A stretch of DNA of 64,000 bases from Pleodorina starrii (GCA_030267565.1 BRXU01000008.1:3354001-3418000), one strand, 5' to 3'; counted from the first letter of the stretch, positions 33,293 to 46,900 are shown. Notes: generated from the sequence alone by a model not told the origin. A program made the numbers and translations.

Positions 33293-36200
33293 CTGATGTT
33301 GACTTTCCTTGCTGCTAATGAGTTGCAGATCCGTCGAAGATAGGTAGATGCGCGCGACCGCCCTTGGGCCGATCAAGGCCGCACGAGGTGAAAGCCGCGT
33401 GAAGCCGCGAGTCGCCGCAGCTCGGGCCACCCTCCGGAACTGCCTGCGCGCGCACGTGACGTTGCCGGCCCGAACCTTGTTTGGTGGCAATCGTTGTGGA
33501 GGCAAAAGCAGCAAGACGCTGCGGCTGTTTGGCGCCGCCTACCTGCTGGGTTGCCCACTTGATGATGTCGGAACGTCCGAACGAACACGTATCCGGAACC
33601 TCGCCTTGGACGGACAGCGCGCGGCAAGACGTTTCATCAAAGACGCTATGAGTTTATTGTTCTCAATGGTGTCCCAACCAGGCCAAGAGGGCGTCCGGAC
33701 GGGCGGCAATTTGGGTTCCGTACGACACGATTTTGCGAATCTTCCAATGCCCTGACGCGGAGCAAGGTCGTCCCAACGAATCAAAGTGGATACGGGCTGC
33801 ATATGTATGGCTCACGTCACCGTGATGACCCATGGGTCGCAGTGTCGCACCCGAGCCCTGGGCGGGCGGGTGGGTGGTCCAGCTTCCCTTGCACTCCGTC
33901 TCTCGCTCCCGGAAGCCGGGCCGCCACTAATATGATAGCGGACGGGCCGCCCGTATCGAGTGCTATAGCTTGGCGCACGCATGTGGATGGCCGACCTGCC
34001 AGCCAGCAAGCAAGCACAGCCAAGTTGGTAGGTTCGGTCAGCAGGGGTCAGCAGACAGGACGGGGAGGGGATAAGAGCTCACTCCGGCGGGGTGGCGCCA
34101 ATCATCCTTAACCTTGTTAATTAGATAGATCGTCAGGCAGGGCGACATCGTGCGTAGCTGCGTACCGTATGTAGATGCGGCGGGTGCCGCAGCCCCAGCT
34201 GCCAGCAACCGCATTTCTCACATTCCGCACCTCCACTTCCTCCACTTCCTGAGATGGACGGACTCCCCGACGGTGTGTGTTGCGCCCAACATGACTACAG
34301 CGAGTCCCTGGATCGATCGGCGCCCCCGGCCCCCTTCCCCTTTACATACGCGCCGTGCAAAGGACAGGGGGGCTAAGGAACGCACGCCGAGCCGCCGAGC
34401 CGCCTCGCTCCTGCTCGACATCTCACACGTGTCTTTATTTGCTTGCTTGTGCATTGGGTACGTATTTCGGGGTATTTTTTTCCGTTTCAGTCTTCACGCG
34501 CACAGAAGAGAGAACCCCCTCCGGGCATTCACTGCTGGCACCCACGGACGCGCAATCAAAGAGGGAGCACCACCATGCCAGCAGCAGCTGCCAGCAAAAC
34601 GCAGACGCAGTGACCGGCCGTCAGGCGGAGGGCCATTCACGACTCAGCAGCAAATACCGTAACCATTTTTTGTCGGTGTCACGCAATGAATTTGGCAAAT
34701 GTCGTAAACAATCAAAGACCATCAATGACAAACGGGCATGCATTTCGTCAATTGTCGTCAAATTGTAACGTATGTAGCGCCTTTCCAACCAACCAACCGA
34801 CCAGCTTCTGGCGCCACCCGGCCCACCCCGGCAGCAGTTCGCAAAAGACAGTGTAGCACAGTATGGTGCCGTACTAGCTAGCACTACTACATACCACAGC
34901 ATGGCGCCAACCAGCAGCGACGACTCAGGCCGCCCCCTCATTTCGCAAAGCCCGCCGCAATCATGATGAGTAACACAGTCGAGGGCGGCCCCTACAGCGG
35001 AAACGGGGAGACCGAAAGCGGCAATCAAATAGCACTCGAAAGAAACAAAAGCCGCCGCTGTGTTTTTCTCTTTACGAGTGCAGCGACAAGACCGACCTTT
35101 CGCTTCATCGCCGCCGTCGCCGTTCTTCCGAGCCGACCAATCAGGCAATGCGCACTGCCGACCCCATATGCTTCTCCCCCCACGCACAGCCACCACCACC
35201 GCGCAAAGAACCATGCATGCCCGTTCGCACAACCAGTCCTAGCCTCGTAATGTCTCTTTCCTGCCTTCTCCACCCCCCCCAGCGTTTCGTGTGTCGCGGC
35301 CGAAAAACAGGCCGGCAAAAAACATCATCCAAATAGAGCCCCTTCCCTCCCTCCCTCCAGCTGCTGCAGCCCTTCCCCGGCACCGAGGAGCACAATGGTA
35401 CGCCGGCAGGGCAGCTCCCTCTCACGTCTCACCTGTCACCACCGCTGCTTGCCCGGCTGCCTCCGCAATCGTTCCGTCGAGTGGTGCACAACGTAACGCA
35501 CATCAGCCACCCTACGGCGCTGGTTGCATGTTATACCCGCACCAAAGGTTGGCACCAAAGGTTGAAGATCAAACCCTAAAACCCCAAACCCGCTAGCTAC
35601 CAACCTTTGCAGGACACAGCCCCTTAGCCACAATCAATCAACAACTTCTTGGATGATTAGGGAAAAATTTTCGCGTTTCCAGCAGTTCCCAATACTGCGA
35701 GGAGCATGACGGACCACCCTCCCAGCAGCCCCCGCCGTCATCGTCACATGGCGGCCTTCGACAGCCAGTCAGCCAGTCAGCCAGCCAGTCAGTCTTCAAG
35801 CAGCACGATACCACCTACGCGCTTCTCCAGCCTCTCCAGCCCGGGTCGCACTGCGGTACACGACTCCCCCCTCACAGACACAAACACACACAAACACACA
35901 CACTCCCATCCCACCAAGTGCAGTACTGCAGTACAACATCCACGCGCCAGCCGGCATCCTACGACGGCATCCTACGACGACACTGCCCACCGCATTTACG
36001 CACCACCTGCAGACTCATCGAAAAACGTAAAACGAACATCGTCACCAACCAACCAACCAACCAACCGCAAACTGACACGAACCGAACACGATTCATTCGC
36101 CGTCCGACGTATGGCATCTATCCGGCAAAGAGGGACCCGGTCAAACAAACTGAACAAAAGAAAACATTCACTGCCTTGGGCAAAAGATACTGCTGGAGGC

Positions 36201-37227
36201 GTGGAGGACAATCCTGGCTGCGGCGGCTGGATGCATCCAGGCGTGGCAAACCCCAGGCAGGTCGGGAAGGGTAGGGGGGGGGGCCGTGCCACCCCCTCAA
36301 AATACCACCTGCAGTTGCCGTAGCACACCGCACGCGCTCGCGGCCGTGCAACCGCCCACCTGGCCACCGCTGCCGCCGCCGCCGCCGCCTCCGGAGTACC
36401 TTTTGCGCCGCTGCTGACCCATGGGTCAGTGAGTCCTCAAACACCTCACCCATCGCTTGCTTCCGCGGATTGGAAAACGTCCGCGGTGCTTGTCCACGGG
36501 CGGTGCCCCTGCAGTGCCCGTGGACAGTTGGGCACAACCGATTAGCCCAACCGTAATCATAACAACCACAACAACAACAACAACAACCAACTACCGGTAT
36601 ATGCGAAACCTTCAGCGCTTTCATCCCAGCAGCCCCCCACGAGCACAGTCCGACGCCGCGTGCAACCCCGCGCCTTTATCACTGTGCTTGTTGCCCTAGG
36701 TAGATAATAAGACACTCCCACCACCACCGCCACCCCCACCCCCACCCAACCGCACAGCAGGCGGCTGCGCTACTAACACACGCGGAAAAGACTTCCGTCC
36801 CTAGGGGGGGTTTCCGCCAGCAAAGCGTTCTCTCGGTCTGTTCTGTTTTGCAAAATGAATTTTGAACGGATGCAGGGAGCGGCGAAAGCCACAACGACTC
36901 GCCGCCAGCAGAGCCCCCGTGTGTTGTGGGGCAGGGAGGGAGGAGGGGCAGGGGGGTGGGGACGCCAGGCACTAATAACCCAGCAATGGCGAACCCGTGC
37001 CTCCCGCCCGCCGCCGGCGCCATCCATGCCCCTGCCCTCAGCATCCACTGCCCACCGACCTCGTGAGCAGCTGTCCACGACCCCCAAACTCCAAAACTCA
37101 AAACTCCAGATCCAGATCCAGATCCATATCTATGTATATGAACCCATCCAGACCCACCCTAAACCTCAGCGCACACCTTCGTGCGGCCCCCCGCCCCAAA
37201 AACACAGCGCCAACTATCAGACACACG
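33293..37227. other. U2 spacer
   Basis: Contains the copy of the 5' flank (33310-33745), the common spacer (33735-36270) and a ~450-bp segment at 36290-36715 that U1 lacks but U4 has (55640-55970). A 10-bp stem GTCCACGGGC/GCCCGTGGAC with a 14-nt loop lies at 36492-36525. No gene is called. Confidence 0.6.
36492..36525. other. 10-bp stem inverted repeat
   Basis: GTCCACGGGC at 36492-36501 pairs with GCCCGTGGAC at 36516-36525. A version with one arm mismatch occurs in U4 near 55780. Confidence 0.7.
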
Positions 37228-40200
37228 TCAAACCACACAGCAAAAATCTTCGGGCCGCCCATCCTCATCCTCAACCTCCTGAAGCCGCCAGTCGCCGAGC
37301 GAGTTCACGGCGCGACACGCCACCCCCATCCCGCCCATACCTGGCGCCGCTCCTCCTCCTCCCCCTCCCCCTCCGCCTCCTCCTCCCGCCCAAACAGCAC
37401 TGCAGAGCACCAGCCAGCCGCGACCGCCAGGCGCCGCCGCGCCTCCCGCTGCCACCCCGGCCGCCGCCGCTCCCGCCGCCACTCCCGCTCCCGGGCCTCC
37501 CGCCGATGTACGGCATCCGCGGAGGCGCGAGCGGGGGTGCCCGCGGGGGCGCGGTTACCCGCAAGGATGGGGGCCGAGGTGGTGGTGATGGCGGCGACGG
37601 TGGCGGCGACGTAATCCCGATGTGCGCCAGAGGGGCTGCGCAGGCGGTGGTGGGGGCGGGGGCGGGGAGGGTTAGGGCAAAGGTAGGGATTTGGGCTGGT
37701 GCTTGAGGAAGCGGGGCGGGGGGCGTGTGGTGTGGAAATCGGGATATTGGCGGCAGGGGCGGGGCAGGGGGTGAGGTAGCGCGGATCGGGGACTTCAGCG
37801 GGTCGAGTGATGGGGCGGAGGAAGGAGAAGGAGTGGGAGGGAGTGGAGGAGGATTAGGAGTGGAGGGGGAGGAAAGCGGGAGCAAGGCAGAGGGGAAGGC
37901 AGGGGAAGGCAGGGCGAGGCAGGGGGAGGGCGGGTCGCCGGGGGGGCCCTTACTTCCCGGAGACGGTACTCGCCTATGGCCTACTGCCTGCGGTCGGCCT
38001 GCCGTACGGTGGCGCAGTGCAGGTCGTACATGAGGCTCGGCGCAGCCACAGACAGCTGCCGTACGCTGTCCTCGGCGGCCGCCAGGACCTCCGCCTGGTG
38101 CCTCAGATACCAGTCCTGAGGGGGCGGCAGGGGAGGGGTGGGGAGGGGGGGGGGGTTGAGAGGGCAAGGGGCAGGGGGCGGGAAGTGGGACAGCCCGAAC
38201 AGAGAACCACAATCCGAAGGGGTTGTGGTGGGGTTCAAACACGCATCACAAGGCAACTTCATGTTCTGGCTATCGGTCACCCAGCCCTTTGCGGAGGACG
38301 GGATCGAATTGGTGTCCTCACGGCCACCAATTCAGTGCCCTAGCTCTCAGGCACTTCCTAGGAAATTCATCTTCTTCTGTCTGTTATCAAAGACGACGCA
38401 CAGCGGCAGTGCGGCATCCTAGCGGCAGTGCACTGAGAGCACGAGAGCAACACCAGCGAGCACTACCAACGACCGCATCAAGTACCAACCACCCCACCCC
38501 CACTCCCCTCAACCCCCCAATTCCCTCCACCTACACACACATCCCGCCCCCCTCCCACCTTGAGCCCCCCCAGCAGCTCCTGGAAGCCCTGTTGGTGCGC
38601 CCACAGCATGTCGGCCACCACCCCGGCGGGCTGGGCAGCAGCGAGCAGGCGCCGGTGAACGTGGTGGACCACCTGACAGGGGGAGAGAGGGGGAGGGGAG
38701 GGAAAGAGCTGACAAAGGGCTGGCTGACAAATTGCTGACAAAGGGCTGACAAGCGTAGCGGTACACGAATCAATGGGACTTGCAAGAAGAGCGAGGGTGA
38801 CGGGTTTGGAGGGGAATGTGAAATGCATGTTTGGGGGGGTGAGAAGGCGGGGCGAGGGCGGGTGGAGAGCGAGGGCGAGAAAAGACGAGTAGAGAGAGAG
38901 AGGGAGAGAGAGAGGGATGTGGCTCATGTGGGAGTGTGTACCTTGGGCAGCAGCAGTTTGTTCGCCAGCTCCGCCACCGCCCTCATCAGGTGTGGCGGGA
39001 AGGTCATGTCCCCCGTGTACATGTAGCGGAGAAGCAGCTCGAAGGCGTCGGGGTCGGCGTCCTGGGGGGGGGGTGGAGGGGCGGGAAGGGGGGGGACGGT
39101 GGAGAAATAAGGACCGCAGGGGGGGTGATGGTGCGCACCTTCCACACAGTGGGAGCCACACCGTACCCAACAGGGGCTCACCCCCAGTAGTAATACCTCA
39201 TTCCAGCACACCAACCGATCTGGGCGCAGCCCCCCCCCCCCGCGCCCCGCCCCCGCCCCCGCCCCTGCAGATCACATAGGAGGCCACATGGCCACGTGCA
39301 ACCCCGACCTCACCCGTACCCGCATCTGCACCTTCACCTTCACCCCCGCCCCGCCCATCCTCTCCCGCTTGCCTGATTGGGCTGTTGTACTCCAGCCCTT
39401 CCAGCTCCCCCCCTCCCCCCCCTCCCCCCCCTCCCTCCCCCACCCCCCCCCACCCTCCCACCCTCCCTCCCTCCCCCTCCCTCCCCCGCCCCTACCTGCA
39501 GCACCACCTGCCTCGCGCCGCTGTCCGCAGAGCCCCCCGTGAACAGCCGCCGGAAGTACAGGCACCTGGCTGACAAGATGAGCCGGTGGCACCGAAACCG
39601 CCGGACCCCCACCGCCACCTCCACATCATCGTAGCCCAGCTCATTCGGACACGTCAGCAGTGAGGCCAGGTCGCCCAGCAGCCCCACCACCCCCTCCTGG
39701 TGCTCCAAGGACGTGGCGGCAGCAGCAGGGACCTCTCCGGCGGATGCACTGGGCAGCAGATGTTGAGGCACCTGCTGCTGCTGTGGCTGCTGCTGCTGCT
39801 CCACCTCCTGCTGCTGCTGCTCCACCTCCTGTTGCTGCTGCTCTACCTCCTGCTGCTGCTGCTCCACCTCCTGCTGCTGTGGCTGCTGCTGCTGCTGCTG
39901 CGGCTGTCGCGGTATTGGCGCCAGCAGCTGTGGCCCGAGAGCCCCTGTTGTGGCTGTCATTCCCGCACCTCCAGTGGGGCACAGGGGCCCAGCAGGCTCC
40001 ACCTTGACGGGTGCCATGGACGGCTGCAGCTGTGGCTGTGGTGGCGGTGGTGGCAGCATCCCCACCCCTGATGGGCCCGCCGACTGACTGGTCGGCTGCT
40101 GCTGCCCCTGCTGCCGCTGCTGCTGCTGCGGTGGCGGCTGTCCAGCGGCTGAGTCCCCAGCAGCTGCTGCACCCCCTCCAGCACCAGCGGCAGTGGTGGC

Positions 40201-41367
40201 CGTGCCATCGGGGCCATTATTCTCTGCAGCCCTTTCGTGACGGAAGTAAATGACCAGCGGCTGCTCCTGCCCCTCCTCCCGCTGCTGCGGCTGCTGCTGC
40301 ACCACCCACAGCCGCACGAAGTCACCCGGTACAGCACCCTGCCGCTCCAGCCATGGGGCCAGCTTGGAGACACGCCACGTGAGCGCCCGATTTGTAAACT
40401 CGCTGCTGTACAACTCGGCACCCTGCAGGTCGGAGTCCTCTTTGGCCGCTGCTGCTGCTGCTGGCGGGTCCAGCTGCACCTTGAAGCGCTTCTCCGGCTG
40501 AGAAGCGATGTGGGGCCCCAGCAGCCCCTGCATCTGGAATAAGGGCGCCTGGAAGGGTCCTGCTGCAGAACTAATATCGCTTGCAGTCAGGCACACCCTG
40601 CTGCAGTAACCCGCTGCCGCAGCACCATTTGCCGCAATGATGACGTTGCGGCCACTGGGCAAGACAGCGACACGCAGTGTGTCGCCATCCTTGAGGCCCA
40701 GGTCGTTTCGGAGCTGCATGCCGCCGGCCCCGAGACAGAGGTCGCCTTGTGCCCCTCTCCGTAGTTTCAGGTCATAGCTCTGTTCTTCGCCGCCGACCTT
40801 ACGGAAGAGTTGCACGGTGGCGCTCTCAGCCCCCTCCTCGCGCATTGTATGGACCACCGTCGGGAACATGCGCTTGAGTGCCCGTGAGCCGGTGATCTTC
40901 TTGCTGCTGCACGACAGCAGTAACAGCTCGGGGAACGAGGCGGGGTCATCCGACCCAATGCCACCACCGGCAGCACCCGCACGCCCCAAGCCGCTGCCAC
41001 CATTGCCGCGGTCGCTGCCACTGCCGCCGGGCTGGTCGGAAGCGCCGGCACCGGCAGCAGCAGTGGGCCCACCACCAGCGCCTGCTGCACCGCTGACGCC
41101 TTGCGCCGCCCACCGCTGACTGCCGCTGCCGCTGCCACCGCCAGCGTCGCCGGCAGCGTTGTGCTCGGCGGGGGAGGCGGCTGCGTTCGCACTTAATCGA
41201 CGTCTGAGTCGGCGCTGATCTGTGTCTGCGTCTGCTTCTGCTCCTCCGGGCGGCTCCCGCTCCGCGTCCAGGAGCTGTGGGCGCTCCCCTTCCGAGCCGC
41301 CGCTGCTGGTCCCGTCGTCGTCACCTCGTTGCCGCTTAAAGCGCGGCACTGGTTGCTCCGCTTCCAT
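37228..41367 (-). CDS. chimeric B3-BTB protein C3 (most intact chimera)
   Basis: Exons 41367-39496, 39061-38942, 38672-38559, 38115-37985, 37635-37341 and 37278-37228 are all in phase, giving one open protein of about 887 residues. It starts MEAEQPVPRFKRQRGDDDG, has both B3-like modules (second one ending GDFVRLWVV), a Gln-rich linker with four EVEQQQQ heptads, then the BTB domain and the BTB-gene downstream exons. The 37635-37341 exon gives a Thr/Ala segment, then a basic helix (REAREREWRRERRR) and an acidic stretch. A one-base insertion relative to the NHL-BTB gene makes the last exon end early at EDFCCVV, removing the C-terminal hydrophobic segment. Expected role: DNA-binding BTB dimer; inferred only. 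Confidence 0.65.
39790..39890. repeat. 21-bp coding repeat (EVEQQQQ)4
   Basis: Four tandem 21-bp units encode EVEQQQQ in C3. C4 has a related array including a DVEQQQQ variant near 46615-46690; C2 has only remnants. Confidence 0.85.
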
Positions 41368-43981
41368 TGGCCCTTGCTTGCTTAAAATTGTTTGCAGATC
41401 CGTCGAAGATAGGTAGATGCACGCGACCGCCCTTCGGCCGATCAAGGCCGCACGAGGTGAAAGCCGCGAGTCGCCGCAGCTCGCGCCGCCCTCCGAAACT
41501 GCCTGTGCGCGCACACGACGTTGCCGGCCCGAACCTTGTTTGGTGGCAACCGTTGTGGAGGCAAAAGCAGCAAGACGCTGCGGCTGTTTGGCGCCGCCTA
41601 CCTGCTGGGTTGCCCACTTGATGATGTCGGAACGTCCGAACGAACACGTATCCGGAACCTCGCCTTGGACGGACAGCGCGCCGCAAGACGTTTCATCAAA
41701 GACGCTATGAGTTTATTGTTCTCAATGGTGTCCCAACCAGGCCAAGAGGGCGTCCGGACGGGCGGCAATTTGGGTTCCGTACGACACGATTTTGCGAATC
41801 TTCCAATGCCCTGACGCGGAGCAAGGTCGTCCCAACGAATCAAAGTGGACGCGGGCTGCATATGTATAGCTCACGTTGCCGTGATGACCCATGGGTCACA
41901 GTGTCGCACCCGAGCCCTGGGCGGGCGGGTGGGTGGTCCAGCTTCCCTTGCACTCCGTGTCTCGCTCCCGGAAGCCGGGCCGCCACTAATATGATAGCGG
42001 ACGGGCCACCTGTAGCGAGCGCTACAGTATTCAGTTGGCGAGCGCGTGTAGATGGCCGACCCGCCAGCCAGCCAGCGGTCATCGCCATAGGTGATAGGTT
42101 TCGGTCAGCAGGGGTCAGCATTCAGCAGACAGGACAGGGAGGGGATCAGAGCTCACTCCGGCGGGGTGGCACCAATCCACCTCAACCTTGTTAATTAGAT
42201 AGATCGTCAGGCAGGGCGACACCGTGCGTAGCTGCGTACCGTATGTAGATGCGGCGGGCGCCGCAGCCCCAGCTGCCAGCAACCGCATTTCTCACATTCC
42301 GCACCTCCACTTCCTCCACTTCCTGAGATGGACGGACTCCCCGACGGTGTGTGTTGCGCCCAACATGACTACAGCGAGTCCCTGGATCGATCGGCGCCCC
42401 CGGCCCCCTTCCCCTTTACATACGCGCCGTGCAAAGGACAGGGGGACTAAGGAACGAACGCCGAGCCGCCGAGCCGCCTCGCTCCTGCTCGACACACGTT
42501 TCTTTATTTGCTTGCTTGTGCATTGGGTACGTATTTCGGGGGTATTTTTTCCGTTTTAGTCTTCACGCGCACAGAAGAGAGAACCTCCTCCGGGCATTCA
42601 CTGCTGGCGCCCACCGACGGACGCGCAATCAAAGAGGGAGCACCACTGTGCCAGCAGCAGCTGCCAGCAAAAAGCAGACACAGTGACCGCACTTAAGGCG
42701 GAGGGCCATTCACGACTCAGCAGCAAATACCGTATCCAATTATTGTCGGTGTCGCGCAATGAATTTGGGCAAATGTCGTAAGCAATCAAAGACCAATCAA
42801 TGACAAACGGGCATGCATTTCGTCAAATTGTCGTCAAATTGTAACGTAGGTAGCGCCTTTCCAACCAACCAACCGATCAGCTTCTGGCGCCACCCGGCCC
42901 ACCCCGGCAGCAGTTCGCAAAAGACAGTGAAGCACAGTATGGTGCCGTACTATCACTACTAGCTACCACAGCATGGCGCTAACCAGCCTCGCCCAGTCGC
43001 CTCCGCACTCCTTCCGTCACTAGCTACGTATCGTGCACCGTGCAGCATCCAGCCGACCGGTACATCGGCGCTGGATGGCTATTATACCCCCGCTGTACTA
43101 AACTTGCAAAAAGCCAACCCCGTGAGACGTCGAGAGTCAAAAGATCAAACCCTAAAACCCCAAACCCACTAGCTACCAACCTTCGCAGGACACAACCCCC
43201 ACGCACAGCCACAATCAATCAACGGCTTATATTAGATGATTAGGGAAAAGATTTTTCCTCACGGTTCCAGTCGCCGGTTCGCAGTCCCCAATACTGCGGG
43301 GAGCGCGTGTCACCAGTTCCGGTTGCAGCCACTCAGCAGCCCCCACCGTCACCGTCACATGGCGGCCTTCGAAATCCAGCCATCCAGTCAGCCAGTCCTC
43401 AAGCACTTACGGTGGCAGCAGCAGCAGCCCGGGGTGCCACCGAGGTGCCTCGCCAGCCCCTCCAGCCCGGGTCGCACGGCCGCACTGAAGGGGTACGAGT
43501 GGGCACTTTCCAGCAGTTCCCATTACTGCGGTGAGCGTGTGTCCCCCGTCCCGTCCAAGGTCCGCCCACCCAGCAGCCCCCTGCACCTACCGGCCGTGGA
43601 AGCGACCCCTGCTGCTGCGCTGTCCATCCGCATTGCCGTCCATCCGGTGGTGGTGGTTGTGGTGGTGGTGGTGGTAAGGATGATGGGTCAGGTCCGATCA
43701 TCTCAGATCAGATCCGAACATCCACACGGCAGACGGCATCCTACGACGACACCGCCCACCGCAATTCGCCACCACCAGAAGACTCTACAAAAAAAGTAAA
43801 ACGACCATCGTCACCAACCAACCAACCAACCAACCGCAAACTGACATGAACCCAAGACGATTCATTCGCCGACCGACGGATGGCATCTATCCGACAAAGC
43901 GGGAAAACGTCAAACAAACTAAAGGAAAGAAAACATTCACTGCCTCGGGCATAAGATATTGGAGGCGTGAAGGACAATCCT
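41368..43981. other. U3 spacer
   Basis: Contains the 5' flank copy (41385-41805) and a shortened common spacer. The ~650 bp present in U1, U2 and U4 between the TGGCGCTAACCAGC phrase and the later GTAACGCAC region is missing at ~42985. A GT-rich (TGGTGG)n stretch lies at 43648-43678. No gene is called. Confidence 0.6.
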
Positions 43982-46900
43982 CTGCCACCCCGGCCGCCGC
44001 CGCTCCCGCCGCCACTCCCGCTCCCGGGACTCCCGCCGATGTACGGCATCCGCGGAGGCGCGAGCGGGGGTGCCCGCGGGGGCGGGGTTGCCCGCAAGGA
44101 TGGGGGCCGAGATGGTGGTGATGGCGGCGACGGTGGCGGCGACGTAATCCCGATGTGCGCCAGAGGGGCTGTGAAGGCGGGGGCGGCGGCGGTGGCGGTG
44201 GCGGGGAGGGTTAGGGCAAAGGTAGGGATTTGGGCTGGTGCTTGAGGAAGCGGGGCGGGGGGCGTGTGGTGTGGAAATCGGGATATTGGTGGCAGGGGCG
44301 GGGCAGGGGGTGAGGTAGCGCGGATCGGGGACTTCAGCGGGTCGAGTGATGGGGCGGAGGAAGGAGAAGGAGTGGGAGGGAGTGGAGGAGGATTAGGAGT
44401 GGAGGGGGAGGAAAGCGGGAGCCAGGCAGAGGGCGAGGCAGGGCGAGGCAGGGGGAGGGCGGGTCGCCGGGGGGGCCCTTACTTCCCGGAGACGGTACTC
44501 GCCTATGGCCTACTGCCTGCGGTCGGCCTGCCGTACGGTGGCGCAGTGCAGGTCGTACATGAGGCTCGGCGCAGCCACAGACAGCTGCCGTACGCTGTCC
44601 TCGGCGGCCGCCAGGACCTCCGCCTGGTGCCTCAGATACCAGTCCTGAGGGGGCGGCAGGGGAGGGGTGGGGAGGGAGGGGGGGGGGGTTGAGAGGGCAA
44701 GGGGCAGGGGGCGGGAAGTGGGACAGCCCGAACAGAGAACCACAATCCGAAGGGGTTGTGGTGGGGTTCAAACACGCATCACAAGGCAACTTCACCTTTT
44801 GCCTGCCGGTCACCCAGCCCTCTGCGGAGGACGGGATCGAACTGGTGTCCTCACGGCCACCAATTCATCAGTGCCCTAGCTCTCTGTCTGTTATCAAAGA
44901 CGACGCACAGCGGCAGTGCAACATCAGAGCGGCAGTGCGCTGAGAGCACGAGAGCAACACCGGCAAGCAGTACCAACGACCGCATCAAAGTTTATAAACC
45001 ACCCCAACCCCGTTCCCCTCACCCCCCCCATTCCCTCCACACCCCCCAGCCCGCCCCTCCCACCTTGAGCCCCCCCAGCAGCTCCTGGAAGCCCTGCTGG
45101 TGCGCCCACAGCATGTCAGCCACCACACCGGCGGGCTGGGCAGCAGCGAGCAGGCGCCGGTGAACATGGTGGACCACCTGACAGGGGAGGGAGGAGGGGA
45201 GGGGAGGGGAGGGAAAGGGCTGACAAAGGGCTGGCAAACGTAGCGGTACACGAATCAATGGGACTTGCAAGAAGAGCGAGGGTGACGGGTTTGGAGGGGA
45301 ATGTGAAATGCAGGTTTGGGGGGGTGAGAAGGCGGGGCGAGGGCGGGTGGAGAGCGAGGGCGAGAAAAGACGAGTAGAGAGAGGGAGGGATGTGGGAATG
45401 TGGGAATGCGGACGGGGGCAGCGGCGTGAGCGTGCACGCGATCGTGCGGCCGGGCGCCTCCATGGACCGATGCAAGAGGACTGTGGGTGCAGGCTCTCCG
45501 CTCTCCTCTGGGAACACATACACACATACACAGACACACCCAACCTGTGACCATCGCACCGCACCGCATGGCACACGCACGTTCCACAAACACGTTTCAC
45601 ACCCCCCTACCCCCCGCCACCCTCACAACCCCTGGTGCCTGGGCTGTGTTTCGGTCTCTCGCCAGAACCTCTCCCACCCCACCCCCACCCCCATACATCA
45701 TCCGAGTGGACCCAGACATACAGCGGTCAAGCAAGTACCTTGGGTAGCAGCAGTTTGTTCGCCAGCTCCGCCACCGCCCTCATCAGGTGTGGCGGGAAGG
45801 TCATGTCCCCCGTGTACATGTAGCGGAGAAGCAGCTCGAAGGCGTCAGGGTCGGCGTCCTGGGGGGGGGTGGAGGGCGGGAAGGGGGGGGACGGTGGAGA
45901 AATAAGGACCGCAGGGGGGGTGATGGTGCGCACCTTCCACACAGTGGGAGCCACACCGTACCCAACAGGGGCTCACCCATCCACAGGGACACACCCATGT
46001 GGGTGATCCCCCCCAGTAGTGATCCCTCACTCCAGCACACCGACCGATTCGGGCGCAGCCCCCCGCCCCCGCCCCCACCCCTGCAGTGCATGGGAGGCCA
46101 CACGGCCACACACAACCCCGACCTCACCCGTGCCCGCATCCATACCCGGACCCCAACCCCCGCCCCGCCCGTCCTCTCCCGCTTGCCTGATTATTGGGCT
46201 GTTGTACTCCAGCCCCCTCCCGCTCCCCTCATCCTCCCTACCCCTCCACCCTCCCACCCCCACCCCCCCTCCCTCCCCCCCCTCTACCTGCAGCACCACC
46301 TGCCGCGCGCTGCTGTCCGCAAACAGCCGCCGGAAGTGCAGGCACCTGGCCGACAAGATGAGCCGGTGGCACCGAAACCGCCGACCCCCCACCGCCACCT
46401 CCACGTCATCGTAGCCCAGCTCATCCGGACACGTCAGCAGTGAGGCCAGGTCGCCCAGCAGCCCCACCACCCCCTCTTGGTGCTCCAAGGACGTGGCGGC
46501 AGCAGCAGGGACCTCTCCGGCGGATGCACCGGGCAGCAGATGTCGAGGCGCCTGCTGCTGCTGTGGCTGCTGCTGCTGTGGCTGCTGCTGCTGCTGCTGT
46601 GGCTGCTGCTGCTGCTCCACCTCCTGCTGCTGCTGCTCCACCTCCTGCTGCTGCTGCTCCACGTCCAGTTGCTGCTGCTCCACCTCCTGCTGCTGTGGCT
46701 GCTGCTGCTGCTGCTGTGGCTGTCACGGTATTGGCGCCAGCAGCTGTGGCCCTTGAGCCCCTGTTGCGGCTGTCGTTCCCGCACCTCCAGTGGGGTCCTG
46801 GGGCACAGCAGCAAGCTCCACCTTGACGAGTGCCATGGACAGCTGCTGCAGGTTCGGCGGTGGCGACCGGTGATGCACCTGTGCTGTGTTGGGCGCCTCC

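Larger units (their letters stand above)
31692..39703. repeat. tandem duplication unit U2
   Basis: About 8.0 kb with the same internal order as U1. It carries the 5' half of chimera C2 and the 3' half of chimera C3. It is most similar to U3, sharing its deletions of the long linker and of the ~520-bp flank segment. Confidence 0.8.
39704..46483. repeat. tandem duplication unit U3
   Basis: About 6.8 kb, the shortest unit: its spacer lost ~650 bp near 42985 and further sequence near 43982. Its B3 half belongs to C3 and its BTB half to C4. Confidence 0.8.

Noticed and set aside
38260..38330. Possible tRNA-like sequence with a TTCGATCC stretch on the minus strand, also at 44785-44865
   Set aside because: No acceptor or D-arm pairing; the segment is just an indel difference between units in an intron.
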